From positions 1-38,922 of the forward strand of contig JACPSE010000081.1 in assembly GCA_016193465.1 (NCBI GenBank): 38,922 nucleotides of DNA, written 5' to 3'. Origin of the DNA: Deltaproteobacteria bacterium (lineage in GTDB: Bacteria > Desulfobacterota > Binatia > UBA9968). The position numbers and the translations under genes were made by a program. The notes under the pieces were generated by a model. The model was given only the letters and a program-made list of their open reading frames with translations. It was not told the origin of the DNA and made no database searches. Below, in pieces: positions 8,060 to 16,651 of this stretch; within the stretch, counting starts at the first letter, position 1; every line of letters starts with the position of its first letter.

Positions 8060-9082
8060 TTACGCTGTTTCTCGCTTTTCCTCGCGGTAAAAGCCCAGGG
8101 CCTCCACTGAAGGCCGGTCGTTGATTGAGAAAAGGATGGCAGGCTCTTTGAAACGGTTCTCATGTTGGTGCCAGCTCCACAGGGGAACGACAAAGGAATC
8201 TCCCTTTTCCCACTCCATGAGCTTATTGTCCACCACGGTCACGCCGCTTCCGCGAAAGGCATGAAAGATCGACGTATAGGTATGCCGGTGCGAACGGGTT
8301 TTCTCTCCGGGGCGAAGGAGTTGAATCTCGCAGGACATGGACGGCAGCGTCGGCCCGCCAGTCAGGGGATCGACAAAGCGGAGCATTACCCCGTCACACG
8401 GGTCCCCAGGCTTCTCGCTCAGCATCTCGAGCGCTCTCTCTGTCTCCTCCCAGGGGTAACGGTAGGGAGGCCTGAAGCTCCGGTTGGAAAGCGGAGCCTC
8501 CTGAGGTCGAACCACTCCGTAGTTTCGCTTCGACCAGCCGACAGGGCGGACCACCATCTGCTGGGCTTGAACATAGGGCTCTGCGAAGATGACCTGAAAG
8601 TAGTTGATCATGGGACCGTTCGCCCCGTCCAGCCAGATGATGGGCTTCTCGCCGGCGCTGACATGGTCATGCCAGCTCCAGTTGGGCGTGGTGATCAGAT
8701 CACCTTCCTCCATCGGAAACTGCTCTCCCTCTATAATGGTGCAGGCGCCCCTTCCGCCTACAACGAAGCGGATCGCCTCCATCATATGGCGATGGGCAGG
8801 CGCCCTCTCTCCCGGGCAGACCATCTGCGCGCCCATCAGAAGGGTGTGGCTTGTTCCCAGCTTGAGATCCGGGTGCTGAAAACCGATGAACCGGCGGTAG
8901 GCCTCCTCGGGACGGATATAAGCCACGGCCTTTTCCAGGGCGTCATGTATTTCCCGCCATTTCCAGAGAAAGGGGCTGAAGCTTGGCTTCGGTTCGCGAA
9001 AACCGTCGCTGCGGTTGGGAATCATCCAGTAGCCGATAAGGTTTTTTCCCTTAAGCTCTTGATTGAACCCTTCCAAAGACAT
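8060..9082 (-). CDS. Gentisate 1,2-dioxygenase-like bicupin
   Basis: 340 residues with two cupin domains in the arrangement of gentisate/salicylate/1-hydroxy-2-naphthoate dioxygenases, non-heme Fe(II) ring-cleaving enzymes. Domain 1 carries PGERAPAHRHMMEAIRF (His97, His99) and TPNWSWHDH (His138/His140). Domain 2 carries PGEKTRSHRHTYTS (His265, His267) and VPLWSWHQHEN (His305/His307). Both domains therefore keep a potential metal site, whereas many gentisate dioxygenases use only the first. AAGGAGACC precedes the ATG. It lies between the heme-oxygenase-fold gene and the two UbiD genes and is the likely ring-opening step. The true substrate (gentisate, salicylate or a relative) cannot be read from sequence. 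Confidence 0.88.
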   Translation of the reverse strand: MSLEGFNQELKGKNLIGYWMIPNRSDGFREPKPSFSPFLWKWREIHDALEKAVAYIRPEEAYRRFIGFQHPDLKLGTSHTLLMGAQMVCPGERAPAHRHMMEAIRFVVGGRGACTIIEGEQFPMEEGDLITTPNWSWHDHVSAGEKPIIWLDGANGPMINYFQVIFAEPYVQAQQMVVRPVGWSKRNYGVVRPQEAPLSNRSFRPPYRYPWEETERALEMLSEKPGDPCDGVMLRFVDPLTGGPTLPSMSCEIQLLRPGEKTRSHRHTYTSIFHAFRGSGVTVVDNKLMEWEKGDSFVVPLWSWHQHENRFKEPAILFSINDRPSVEALGFYREEKRETA

Positions 9083-9104
9083 ACAGGTCTCCTTCGAAGG
9101 TTGC

Positions 9105-9848
9105 TTAATGAGTTGCCCTATAAACCGCGTCCATCATCAGGGCATTGAGGTTGACCGGCGTGAGAGCGCAGTACTCATATGAATAACCAGGCCGCTCCAT
9201 AATCCCTTGCTGAAGAAGACGAGCCAGCACGGTTTCCGTGACCTCCGCATGCGCTTTGCGATCTAGATGATCCATGGTATCCGCCTCGTGGTGCTTCGAG
9301 AAATAGCTTGCCTGCTCTTCAGTGAGACCGTAGTGGGTCGTAAGGGCTTTGAACCAGTGCGCGCAGGAAGCCCCAAAGGCGCCCTCATAAAGGACTGAAA
9401 ACCAGTATTCCTGGATGAGTCCGTCTGTCAACAGCGTTCGGTGGAAATCGGCCAGGGCCCTGCCTTCGGGAAGCATCGGCGTGAGCAGGACCTCTTCTCG
9501 AGACAGACCCAGGGCTTCACCGGTGGAAAGGAGAATCTGAATATGACCCGGCGGCTTGGGGTGGCCGAATTCATCCAACACTTTTTCAGTATAAACTTCC
9601 ATTAAGTCGATGTTCTTTACAAAAAACCATAGATGTTTGTAAAAGGCTGCTGTGTAAATGGAATTGATCACCGGGACAAAGGCCCCCCAGTTCTGGTAAA
9701 AAAGCTTGATCGACTCTCTCTTGAGCTTGCCTTCCTTTAGCTCCTGCATAAAGCGAGTCCGGTCCACGGTCTCCCGCCAGCGCCGGTCGATCCTATCCCT
9801 CATCTCTCCCATAAGATCCTTTGCTTGTTCCTCGGACAACTTGAGCAT
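9105..9848 (-). CDS. Heme-oxygenase-fold protein (TenA/PqqC-like, possible diiron oxidase)
   Basis: 247 residues, all-helical, with the layout of the iron-containing redox enzyme/PqqC/TenA group. Candidate metal ligands come in three helices: DEFGHPKPPGH (Glu93, His96, His102), VLYEGAFG (Glu155) and KHHEADTMDH (His186/187, Glu188, Asp190, His194). This pattern suits the heme-oxygenase-like diiron oxidases (the SznF, UndA, CADD group), which oxidise or decarboxylate small substrates. A plain TenA thiaminase would not need so many ligands. A strong TAGGAGG site precedes the ATG, and that site lies at the end of a broken small reading frame (9865-9987). It is 22 bases upstream of the bicupin gene, so it probably serves the same pathway. 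Confidence 0.75.
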   Translation of the reverse strand: MLKLSEEQAKDLMGEMRDRIDRRWRETVDRTRFMQELKEGKLKRESIKLFYQNWGAFVPVINSIYTAAFYKHLWFFVKNIDLMEVYTEKVLDEFGHPKPPGHIQILLSTGEALGLSREEVLLTPMLPEGRALADFHRTLLTDGLIQEYWFSVLYEGAFGASCAHWFKALTTHYGLTEEQASYFSKHHEADTMDHLDRKAHAEVTETVLARLLQQGIMERPGYSYEYCALTPVNLNALMMDAVYRATH

Positions 9849-9864
9849 ACCCGTCGCCTTCCTC

Positions 9865-9987
9865 CTATAAAATTATTTTTGCGCAAAGCCCTATTTGTGG
9901 GGAATGTTCCTTATGCCTGTCAAGGAAACACCGGCTTCCAAAGCGGGCTATTCCCGCTTCGCTAAACTCGTATTTCGGCATTTCCAT
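9865..9987 (-). pseudogene. 5' fragment related to the small membrane-protein gene at 20.7 kb
   Basis: A 40-codon frame begins MEMPKYEFSEAG and then diverges. The intact small membrane protein at 20347-20751 begins METAKYEFSEAEN. The DNA match spans the ribosome site, start and first codons, with 20 identical bases at 9981-10000. After about 12 codons the similarity stops. It sits in the 180-base gap between the ligase and the heme-oxygenase-fold genes and looks like a leftover of an insertion or deletion. The fragment could still act as a leader peptide, since its stop codon overlaps the ribosome site of the next gene. Confidence 0.6.
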
Positions 9988-10028
9988 ATTTTTGTTTTCC
10001 CCTTTGGCTCCCCTATTGCCGAACCTTT

Positions 10029-12011
10029 TTATAGCGCCTTTCGCACCGCTTCCACGCTGTAGGGATTTTCCAGTGCGGAGAGGTCTCCAGGTTCCTGCTT
10101 CAAATAAGCGGCGCGGATGATGCGCCGCATGATCTTCGCGTTGCGCGTCTTCGGGAGGTCGTTGAGAAATCGCAAAACTTCTGGCTTAAGGGGTTTTCCC
10201 AGTTGCTCAGATACCCTGGTGCGCAGTTCCTCACGTAGCCTTTCGCTTACCTGGATTCCCGGCTTTAAAACACAGAAGCAAACTAAGGCCTCTCCCTTTA
10301 TCGGATCAGGGACACCAATGGCAGCTGCCTCACTCACAGCCGGATGCCCAACGAGGACGGATTCGACTTCGGCGGGGCCAAGACGCTTCCCCGCGATTTT
10401 GATGGTGTCGTCCGAGCGGCCGAGAATGTACCAGAGGCCATCCTCATCGACCACAGCCCAATCCCCATGGACCCAGACGTCGGGAAAGCGGCTCCAGTAG
10501 GTTTGAAAATAGCGCTCTGGATCGTTCCAGAAGCCCCGCGTCATGCCGATCCAGGGCTTCCGCACGACAAGCTCGCCAACCTCTCCGCGCAAAGACGTCC
10601 CTTCCTCATTCACGACGTCAGCAGCGATTCCCGGAACAGGCCCCGCGAACGCACAGGGCTTGAGAGGCGAAAGAACGTTCCCCACAACCAGCCCACCTGA
10701 AACTTCGGTACCTCCGGAATAGTTGACAATCGGCAGGCGGCCCTTCCCGGCTGTATGGAAGAACCAAAGCCACGGATCTGGATTCCAGGGCTCGCCCGTA
10801 GAGCCAAGGATTCGCAGGCTCGAGAGCTCATGCTGATCCGCGGGGACAGTCCCATAGGGCATGAGACTGCGAATCAAGGTTGGAGAGACACCGAGAATGC
10901 TTACCCGATGACGCTCGATGAGCGACCACAAACGATCCGGCCCAGGAAAATCAAGCGCTCCCTCGTAAAGGACCATCGTGGCACCGAGAAGCATTGTCCC
11001 AAAAATCTCCCACGGCCCCATCATCCAGCCCATGTCTGTTACCCAGTAAAGGACGTCCTCCTGGCAAACGTCTAGGCCGTGGACCATGTCCTGGGCAGCT
11101 TTGATCGGGAAACCACAGTGGGTGTGAAGGGCCCCTTTGGGCGACCCGGTCGTTCCGGAGGTGTAGATGATCATCAGCGGATCTTCAGCGTCTGTCCGTT
11201 CCGTTTCTCCATCGTCACTTTGGCAATCAACTGCCTCATGCCACCACCGGTCGCGACCAGGGCACCAAGAAATCGGAGTTCCCAGTTGCCTGAGGACGAG
11301 AACATGTTCGACGGATGTAGCAGACACCAGGGCTGCGTCGACAACCGGTTTCACAAGTACGCTCTGCCCTCTACGATAGAAACCATCGACGGTTAACAGG
11401 AATCGCGCCCCGCTGTCTCGCAGACGTTCGGTCACCGCCGCGGCGCCATAGCCGGAAAACAGCGGCAGGATTATCCCGCCAACTTTGGCCACAGCAAGAA
11501 GCGCCGCGACACTCTCCGGCATCATGGGCATGAAGAGCGCAACCGAGACACCCTTCTTTATCCCGAGCGCACGAAGGGCGTTCGCGATACGACATACACT
11601 ACGATTCAGCTCTTCATACGTGAGAACACGGGTCTCCCCATTTTCACCTTCCCACCGGACCGCTTCCTTCCCCCCAACAGGCGTCCCTCTCCATTTGTCC
11701 AGACAGTTATGAACGACATTCATTTTCCCGCCACAGCACCAACGCGTCCAGGCGATACCACGGGAACTATCTAGGACCCGCTCATATGGCTCGTAAAATT
11801 CAATCTTCAGCTCTTTGAGTACTGCGTTCCAGAACCATTCGATCTCCTCGGTGGACCGGCGATGTAATTCTTCGAGGCCGCCGATACCGTAAGCGTCCAT
11901 GAAGTTCTTAAGCCGACTCCGCGCGATAACCTGCGCGCTTGGCCGCCAAACGACATCGCCGCCGAATTGAAACTTAGATATCCCCTCACCTTTCTCTCGC
12001 TTAATATCCAT
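10029..12011 (-). CDS. Acetyl-CoA-synthetase-like AMP-forming acyl-CoA ligase
   Basis: 660 residues of the ANL adenylating family, of the long form with an N-terminal ACAS-type extension. The P-loop IIYTSGTTGSPKGALHTH is near residue 280, the YSGGTEVSGG motif near 400 and GRSDDTIKIAGKRLGPAE near 535. The C-terminal PKTRNAKIMRR, near 620, has the catalytic lysine. It should activate a carboxylic acid to its CoA thioester through an acyl-adenylate. The ATG at 12009-12011 overlaps the last codons of the upstream gene by 11 bases, a sign of translational coupling; a TTG at 12041 is possible. Substrate candidates are acetate-like, acetoacetate-like or aryl acids. The partner genes (UbiD, ring dioxygenase) favour an acid of that pathway. 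Confidence 0.92.
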   Translation of the reverse strand: MDIKREKGEGISKFQFGGDVVWRPSAQVIARSRLKNFMDAYGIGGLEELHRRSTEEIEWFWNAVLKELKIEFYEPYERVLDSSRGIAWTRWCCGGKMNVVHNCLDKWRGTPVGGKEAVRWEGENGETRVLTYEELNRSVCRIANALRALGIKKGVSVALFMPMMPESVAALLAVAKVGGIILPLFSGYGAAAVTERLRDSGARFLLTVDGFYRRGQSVLVKPVVDAALVSATSVEHVLVLRQLGTPISWCPGRDRWWHEAVDCQSDDGETERTDAEDPLMIIYTSGTTGSPKGALHTHCGFPIKAAQDMVHGLDVCQEDVLYWVTDMGWMMGPWEIFGTMLLGATMVLYEGALDFPGPDRLWSLIERHRVSILGVSPTLIRSLMPYGTVPADQHELSSLRILGSTGEPWNPDPWLWFFHTAGKGRLPIVNYSGGTEVSGGLVVGNVLSPLKPCAFAGPVPGIAADVVNEEGTSLRGEVGELVVRKPWIGMTRGFWNDPERYFQTYWSRFPDVWVHGDWAVVDEDGLWYILGRSDDTIKIAGKRLGPAEVESVLVGHPAVSEAAAIGVPDPIKGEALVCFCVLKPGIQVSERLREELRTRVSEQLGKPLKPEVLRFLNDLPKTRNAKIMRRIIRAAYLKQEPGDLSALENPYSVEAVRKAL

Positions 12012-13041
12012 AGCGCTCCGCCACTGCGCTGGCCCGCTCAAGATCCCCCTTCAATTCCTTCCGCTCTTTAAGCTCATTAAAAGCTTCCTTGACGAGATCC
12101 AGAGCGCAAACATCCTCGATAGCCGGCACGTCGTAATTGAGATCCCCGGCAGCTTTTTCCTCTCTTAAGAGATCCTCAAATCCGGTCGGAAGACCGTCGA
12201 TTGGAAACGGCATTCCCTCCATACGAAGCGGCGAATGAAAAGTAAACTTCATCGTCCTCTCCTCGGCATCGGGGCTTTGCTGACGAAGCCTCTTCTCAAG
12301 ATTGTAGATATAGTTATAATTTCTGTCCGGATCCCTCATAAACCAATAAGCGCGTATCATTCCTTTGAGAAAGCCCTTGACCATTGCAGGCCTCTCTTCA
12401 AGGATTCTTCCCGTTGCGGCGATAATTCGCTCCGGCCGCCCGTTCGGATACTGCTGTTGGAGCGTAACTAACGGATTGAACCTTTCCTTTTTGAGTCTTT
12501 CTGCTTCCCAAACCAACACCGCAACACAATCTACCTTGCCACTCCGTAAAGCTTCGATGTGGAGCGGATGAAAAATTCCCCTAACCCAGTGCACGTCCCG
12601 GTCTGGATCGAGCCCGGCCTTGCGTATCCATGTGGATATCGCCCAATGCTGATTGTCGCCAATATCGTTGATCCCGATCCGCTTCCCCTTTAGTTCTGCC
12701 AGGGATTTGATCTCGGGTGTGCCTATCCAGACATGGATGTGCTGGTTCCGCCAACCCGCGATAATATAAAGATCGGCCCCCCGCGAGCGCTGGAAAAAAA
12801 CCGTTCTAGTCTGGACATCCAGAGCAATATCCACCGATTTCTCCTTCATGGCCTGAGAAATCCCCAGCTTTTCCAGACCAAATGGCACCATGGAATCCCG
12901 GATGATTTCATAGTTCGGCAACCCATCTTCTCCTCGCAGTCCTTCATCGGAGAAAAAATTCATCTCGTGAGCGACCATGACCGGGATGAGATGAAGTACA
13001 TGATAGCACGTGGGAGCAATACGTAGCTTTTCACCTAACAT
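12001..13041 (-). CDS. NMT1/SsuA-like binding-protein fold without a signal peptide
   Basis: 346 residues with the NMT1/THI5/SsuA periplasmic-binding-protein fold. The N-terminus LRIAPTCYHVLHLIPVMVAHEMNFF is followed by SLAELKGKRIGINDIGDN near 110 and RSGKVDCVAVLVWEAER near 165. The chain starts directly with the first strand and has no signal peptide or lipobox, so it should stay in the cytoplasm. Some relatives of this fold are enzymes, such as 4,5-dihydroxyphthalate decarboxylase and THI5. Together with the 11-base overlap with the ligase gene, this argues for an enzyme or cytosolic ligand binder rather than an importer subunit. The start is well supported by ATAGGAGG seven bases before the ATG. 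The role is not determined. Confidence 0.82.
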   Translation of the reverse strand: MLGEKLRIAPTCYHVLHLIPVMVAHEMNFFSDEGLRGEDGLPNYEIIRDSMVPFGLEKLGISQAMKEKSVDIALDVQTRTVFFQRSRGADLYIIAGWRNQHIHVWIGTPEIKSLAELKGKRIGINDIGDNQHWAISTWIRKAGLDPDRDVHWVRGIFHPLHIEALRSGKVDCVAVLVWEAERLKKERFNPLVTLQQQYPNGRPERIIAATGRILEERPAMVKGFLKGMIRAYWFMRDPDRNYNYIYNLEKRLRQQSPDAEERTMKFTFHSPLRMEGMPFPIDGLPTGFEDLLREEKAAGDLNYDVPAIEDVCALDLVKEAFNELKERKELKGDLERASAVAERYGY

Positions 13042-13153
13042 TTACTTTCCTCCTATGATAATTACAAAAGTATCCGGCGACCTCGACATCATGCTTTCTA
13101 TGCTGATGCGGTCATCTTAATGACAATTTCCCAATATCCTGTATATTCTACCA

Positions 13154-14632
13154 TCACGTAACCGTTTCAATCCTTTCGCCGTCCCCACATTTCGCAACCT
13201 CAACGCCCGCAATTTGTTCCTTAAAAAGCTTCGCAGCCACGTCCGGATAGTTCTCCGCGAGAAGCCCGATGGCATAAAGCAGATAGCTTTGGTCGATGAA
13301 GATTCTGGGGTTTTTCGGTCTGAGGACCCGGTAGCGACCGTCACCTGAATCATTCTGTGAAAGTATGCGGTCCACAAACGGATTGTGGATGAATATCCCA
13401 CCGGTGCAGATAACGGTAGGCGTCTCGCGCAGGTCTTTTCCATATTGCAGCCAAATCTCGCCTTCCTTGGAGTAGATTCGCTCCAGTCTTCCCACATGTC
13501 TCTCTATGGCCAGTTCAATAGCCACTCGCGCTAGAATAGCGTCAACGGCATAATGCCAGTTTTTCTGTGGAACACGAGAGGTCTCGGAGCTAACCTCCTT
13601 GATGTATCCCGTAAAATCCTCCAAAGGAACAGCTAGCTCAGGAAAGACTTTGCTGAAATCACCGTAGAGCTTATCCGGACCTACTCGGCTTAGAATGTTA
13701 CAGGCATTATAGCGGATACCCAAATCCCCCTCGACCGTCCTTTTCGCCAATGGCTCAGGCAACCCCTTAGGGATGATGCCTCGATCCGCACATTTTTCCC
13801 AACAGACGGAGTGAACGTCAGTGGTGGCTCCCCCCACATCCAACACCATGAGATCTCCCCACCCCTCAAACTGGCCCGTCCCCTGTGAGCTGACTACTGC
13901 ACCCCGCAGCACGGCCATAGGCGTGGGTAGAACCATTGGTACCAGGGCTTGGATTTTCTCAAGCCCCTTGGCTTGAATGATCTTGTCCATGAAAAGCCGG
14001 CGGATCTCTTCCCGAGCCGCCTCGACCGAAATGGTGTTCGGTCGAGGCATGACATTCTCAACACATTTGACCTCCTTTCCCACCTGGGCCAGTATCTGAC
14101 AAACCTGGTCCGCTACTGCCTTATTGCCCGCCGCTATTACAGGCACGTTCAGAGCAGAATGGGCCAGCATGTTCGCATTATGAAGTAGGGTTTGGGAATC
14201 GCCGCCGTCAGTACCTCCCGTAAGCAGGATCATGTCCGGGCGAAGCGCCTCCATTTCTGCAATCCTTTTCTCCGAGAGCTTGAAGGAGAATGAGCCAACA
14301 ACTTTCGCGCCTGCCCCAAGGGCAGCCAAATTGGCGGCTTCCACAGTCAATCCTGGGACGAGGCCCACGACAGCCATTCTCAATCCGCCCGCCGCACTGC
14401 TCGAAACAAAGACCACCTTTCCGTAAAGGATCTCAAGATCAGATGGAATCCTGTGAAATAAGGCATGCTGCTCCTCAAGCAGAGCCAAGGCACGAAGCAG
14501 ACCCTCTTGCACGTCCGTCTGCACTGTCGTTGGAGCCTGTGCTATACCGACAACTCTTGCTGCGCTAAGATCCAGAGCAGTGACCTTCGTAAAGGTACTG
14601 CCAAAATCGATGAGGATAGATAAGGAAGTCAC
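13154..14632 (-). CDS. GlmL/MutL-type ASKHA ATPase (glutamate mutase accessory-like), orphan
   Basis: 492 residues of the GlmL family, acetate/sugar kinase-Hsp70-actin-fold ATPases that accompany B12-dependent glutamate mutase and aminomutases. The phosphate-1 motif ILIDFGSTFTKVTALDL is at the N-terminus. Further landmarks are ILLTGGTDGGDS near 135, DLMVLDVGGATTDVHSV near 265 and VICTGGIFIHNP near 410. In known systems it sits beside mutase subunits (GlmS, GlmE) and is thought to reactivate the cobalamin enzyme. No mutase or B12-binding gene is here; it lies between an ABC permease and a binding-fold protein. I took the GTG at 14630-14632 with GAGG eight bases upstream; a TTG one codon earlier is also possible. 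Confidence 0.85.
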   Translation of the reverse strand: MTSLSILIDFGSTFTKVTALDLSAARVVGIAQAPTTVQTDVQEGLLRALALLEEQHALFHRIPSDLEILYGKVVFVSSSAAGGLRMAVVGLVPGLTVEAANLAALGAGAKVVGSFSFKLSEKRIAEMEALRPDMILLTGGTDGGDSQTLLHNANMLAHSALNVPVIAAGNKAVADQVCQILAQVGKEVKCVENVMPRPNTISVEAAREEIRRLFMDKIIQAKGLEKIQALVPMVLPTPMAVLRGAVVSSQGTGQFEGWGDLMVLDVGGATTDVHSVCWEKCADRGIIPKGLPEPLAKRTVEGDLGIRYNACNILSRVGPDKLYGDFSKVFPELAVPLEDFTGYIKEVSSETSRVPQKNWHYAVDAILARVAIELAIERHVGRLERIYSKEGEIWLQYGKDLRETPTVICTGGIFIHNPFVDRILSQNDSGDGRYRVLRPKNPRIFIDQSYLLYAIGLLAENYPDVAAKLFKEQIAGVEVAKCGDGERIETVT

Positions 14633-14721
14633 CAAAAGGACCTCACGGGATCATCGCTCTTCTCCCCGTCCAAAATAAACCAAGATAACGAAACGGCAGA
14701 GGAACCACAGCATAATGCAAT

Positions 14722-16467
14722 CTAGTTCCTCTCGGACAGTAGAGCCCGGCGACCAAAAAAAGTCAGCAGCATGCAGAGGCCCATAACCACAACACTCATA
14801 GCAGCAACCAACCCCTGGTCTCTCCCTTCATGAAACCTTTCCCAAATGAGAGACGAAAGAACGACGTTGGACCGCGTCGTAAGCATGACAGCGATCGTCG
14901 CCTCTCTTAAGGCATGAACTGCTACCCACAACCAGCCGCTAAGAAAGGATGGCAGAATTAGGGGCACCGTTACCCGGCGCAAGGTTATCCACAGTGAGGC
15001 GCCACTAGTCTCAGAAGCCTCTTCTAGTTGTTTATCGATTTGTACTACGGCACCTCCTATGAGACGAGTCGTGAATGTCAAATATCTTGTTACGAAGGCA
15101 ATTATGATGATCCAAATGGTTCCGTAAATAGGAATGATCGAGAAACTTAAGTACACGAGCATTACGGCGAGCCCAAAGACCACGCTCGGAACCGCTGTAT
15201 TGATGAACGTCAGGAAATCGGGAATAGAGCTTCCGCGAAATCTACCACGAACAGCCATCCACGCAGTTAGCGTAGCCAAAACCATAGTGGCAGTAGCAAC
15301 GATGAGTGCAATAGTAACCGTGTTCACGGCCGCCACTCTGAACTGGCTCAGGTTCCAAATCGCAACATAGTTAGAAACCGTTAGTCGCGCAAATGCTTCG
15401 GTGGATAGGACGTTAAAGAAGGGTTGAAAGCTTACCCAGAGAAGGATGAGCATCGGACTGATTGCACCGAGCAGCAGATACAACGCCACACCCATAAAGG
15501 CTGCATACTTCCACTTCCCAAGCGAGAAACGTTGCGGACGGTAACCCTTTCCCGTTATCACGACAAACCTGTGCGCTTTTTTCATCATTCTGCGATACAA
15601 CACAATGAGAACCAGAGCCAAAAGAAAAAGCAACATGGCATATCCACTTGCCAGGCCATAATCAGGGAACCCGCTGACAGGATTCGCAGCTAAGTATATT
15701 CTCGTGCTGTAGACGTGAATGCCAGCATTCAGGCCCAAGATAGCGGGAATCTGGAAGTTGTCTAAGGCATCAGCCAAGTAATAAATGAACGCTCCTAATA
15801 AGGCCGGCCGCAACAGCGGCATCGTAACCAGTCGCTGAGTTTGCAATTTGGACGCCCCGGACACTTCACTGGCTTCTTCAAGGGCAGGATCGAAACTGCG
15901 AAAAACCCCTGAGAGCATTAGGACTATAGAGGGAACCATAGACAGAGCACTGACAAAAATCATCCCAGAAAGAGAATAAATATTTAGGGGACCAGAATTG
16001 CCCTCGATTCCAAGTATGTTTCTCAACGCTACATTGAACGCCCCTATCCTAGGACTGGCTAAGAAGGTCCATCCGATTGCCTTAATCAGGCCTGGCATCC
16101 CAAGCGGCATCAAAATCAGGGCGAAGAGGAGATCTCCGTCAGGTATGTCGGTGCGCTCGATAAGCCACACCAGTACAACAGATATAGCTACCGCAGCGAC
16201 AACCGTACAAAGAGCAAAGACCAGGCTGTTCTGAAACAGCAAATACGATTCAGCGCTGGTGAAGACTCTGATGTAATTGGATAAACTCCATGGCCCTGGC
16301 TCAAACGGCAACCTGTCAGCGGTGCTCTTGAAAGTGGAAATCAAAAGGAGAGCCAGAGGAGGGAGCACTAAATAAGTAACTACCAACCCCGGTATGAGGT
16401 AGACTAGCCTCTCCGCAGAAAAAACCCGTCTCCAGTCGCCTAAGTTAAGAGTTATCGGTGATCTCAT
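14722..16467 (-). CDS. Iron(III)-type ABC transporter permease, two fused domains
   Basis: 581 residues with about twelve transmembrane helices and two BPD_transp_1 domains in one chain, as in FbpB/AfuB/ThiP-type permeases. Each half carries an EAA loop that docks the ATPase: EEASEVSGAS near 198 and EEASETSGAS near 480, both followed by a V-x-x-P-L motif. It should form the inner-membrane channel for the binding protein encoded upstream at 16652-17695. The 184-base gap between these two genes has no coding capacity, and no ABC ATPase gene is in the window, so the ATPase must come from elsewhere. The upstream region of its ATG shows no clear Shine-Dalgarno. The gap holds a short hairpin near 16483-16501. 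Confidence 0.93.
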   Translation of the reverse strand: MRSPITLNLGDWRRVFSAERLVYLIPGLVVTYLVLPPLALLLISTFKSTADRLPFEPGPWSLSNYIRVFTSAESYLLFQNSLVFALCTVVAAVAISVVLVWLIERTDIPDGDLLFALILMPLGMPGLIKAIGWTFLASPRIGAFNVALRNILGIEGNSGPLNIYSLSGMIFVSALSMVPSIVLMLSGVFRSFDPALEEASEVSGASKLQTQRLVTMPLLRPALLGAFIYYLADALDNFQIPAILGLNAGIHVYSTRIYLAANPVSGFPDYGLASGYAMLLFLLALVLIVLYRRMMKKAHRFVVITGKGYRPQRFSLGKWKYAAFMGVALYLLLGAISPMLILLWVSFQPFFNVLSTEAFARLTVSNYVAIWNLSQFRVAAVNTVTIALIVATATMVLATLTAWMAVRGRFRGSSIPDFLTFINTAVPSVVFGLAVMLVYLSFSIIPIYGTIWIIIIAFVTRYLTFTTRLIGGAVVQIDKQLEEASETSGASLWITLRRVTVPLILPSFLSGWLWVAVHALREATIAVMLTTRSNVVLSSLIWERFHEGRDQGLVAAMSVVVMGLCMLLTFFGRRALLSERN

Positions 16468-16651
16468 CTAGGGATTTTCGCCAGCCAGTCCTCTAGCTGG
16501 TTACTAGACGACGCTGCTGTTCTTGCCCGGGTCTTTCGGACGTGGTCTATCTGCGCCATAGCTAATCCGTCCGTTCTTATTAACGGGCCCGGTACTTCTT
16601 GACAACAGTAACCGCCGGACAAAGGGCTCAGTGGCATTCAGGCGGAAAGTG

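Noticed and set aside
7094-9148. Two long plus-strand open frames opposite the first UbiD and the bicupin genes
   Set aside because: Antisense shadows of well-supported genes, with no family signal of their own.
16483-16501. Intrinsic terminator upstream of the permease gene
   Set aside because: The hairpin (CCAGC/GCTGG type) has no T-run after it on either strand.
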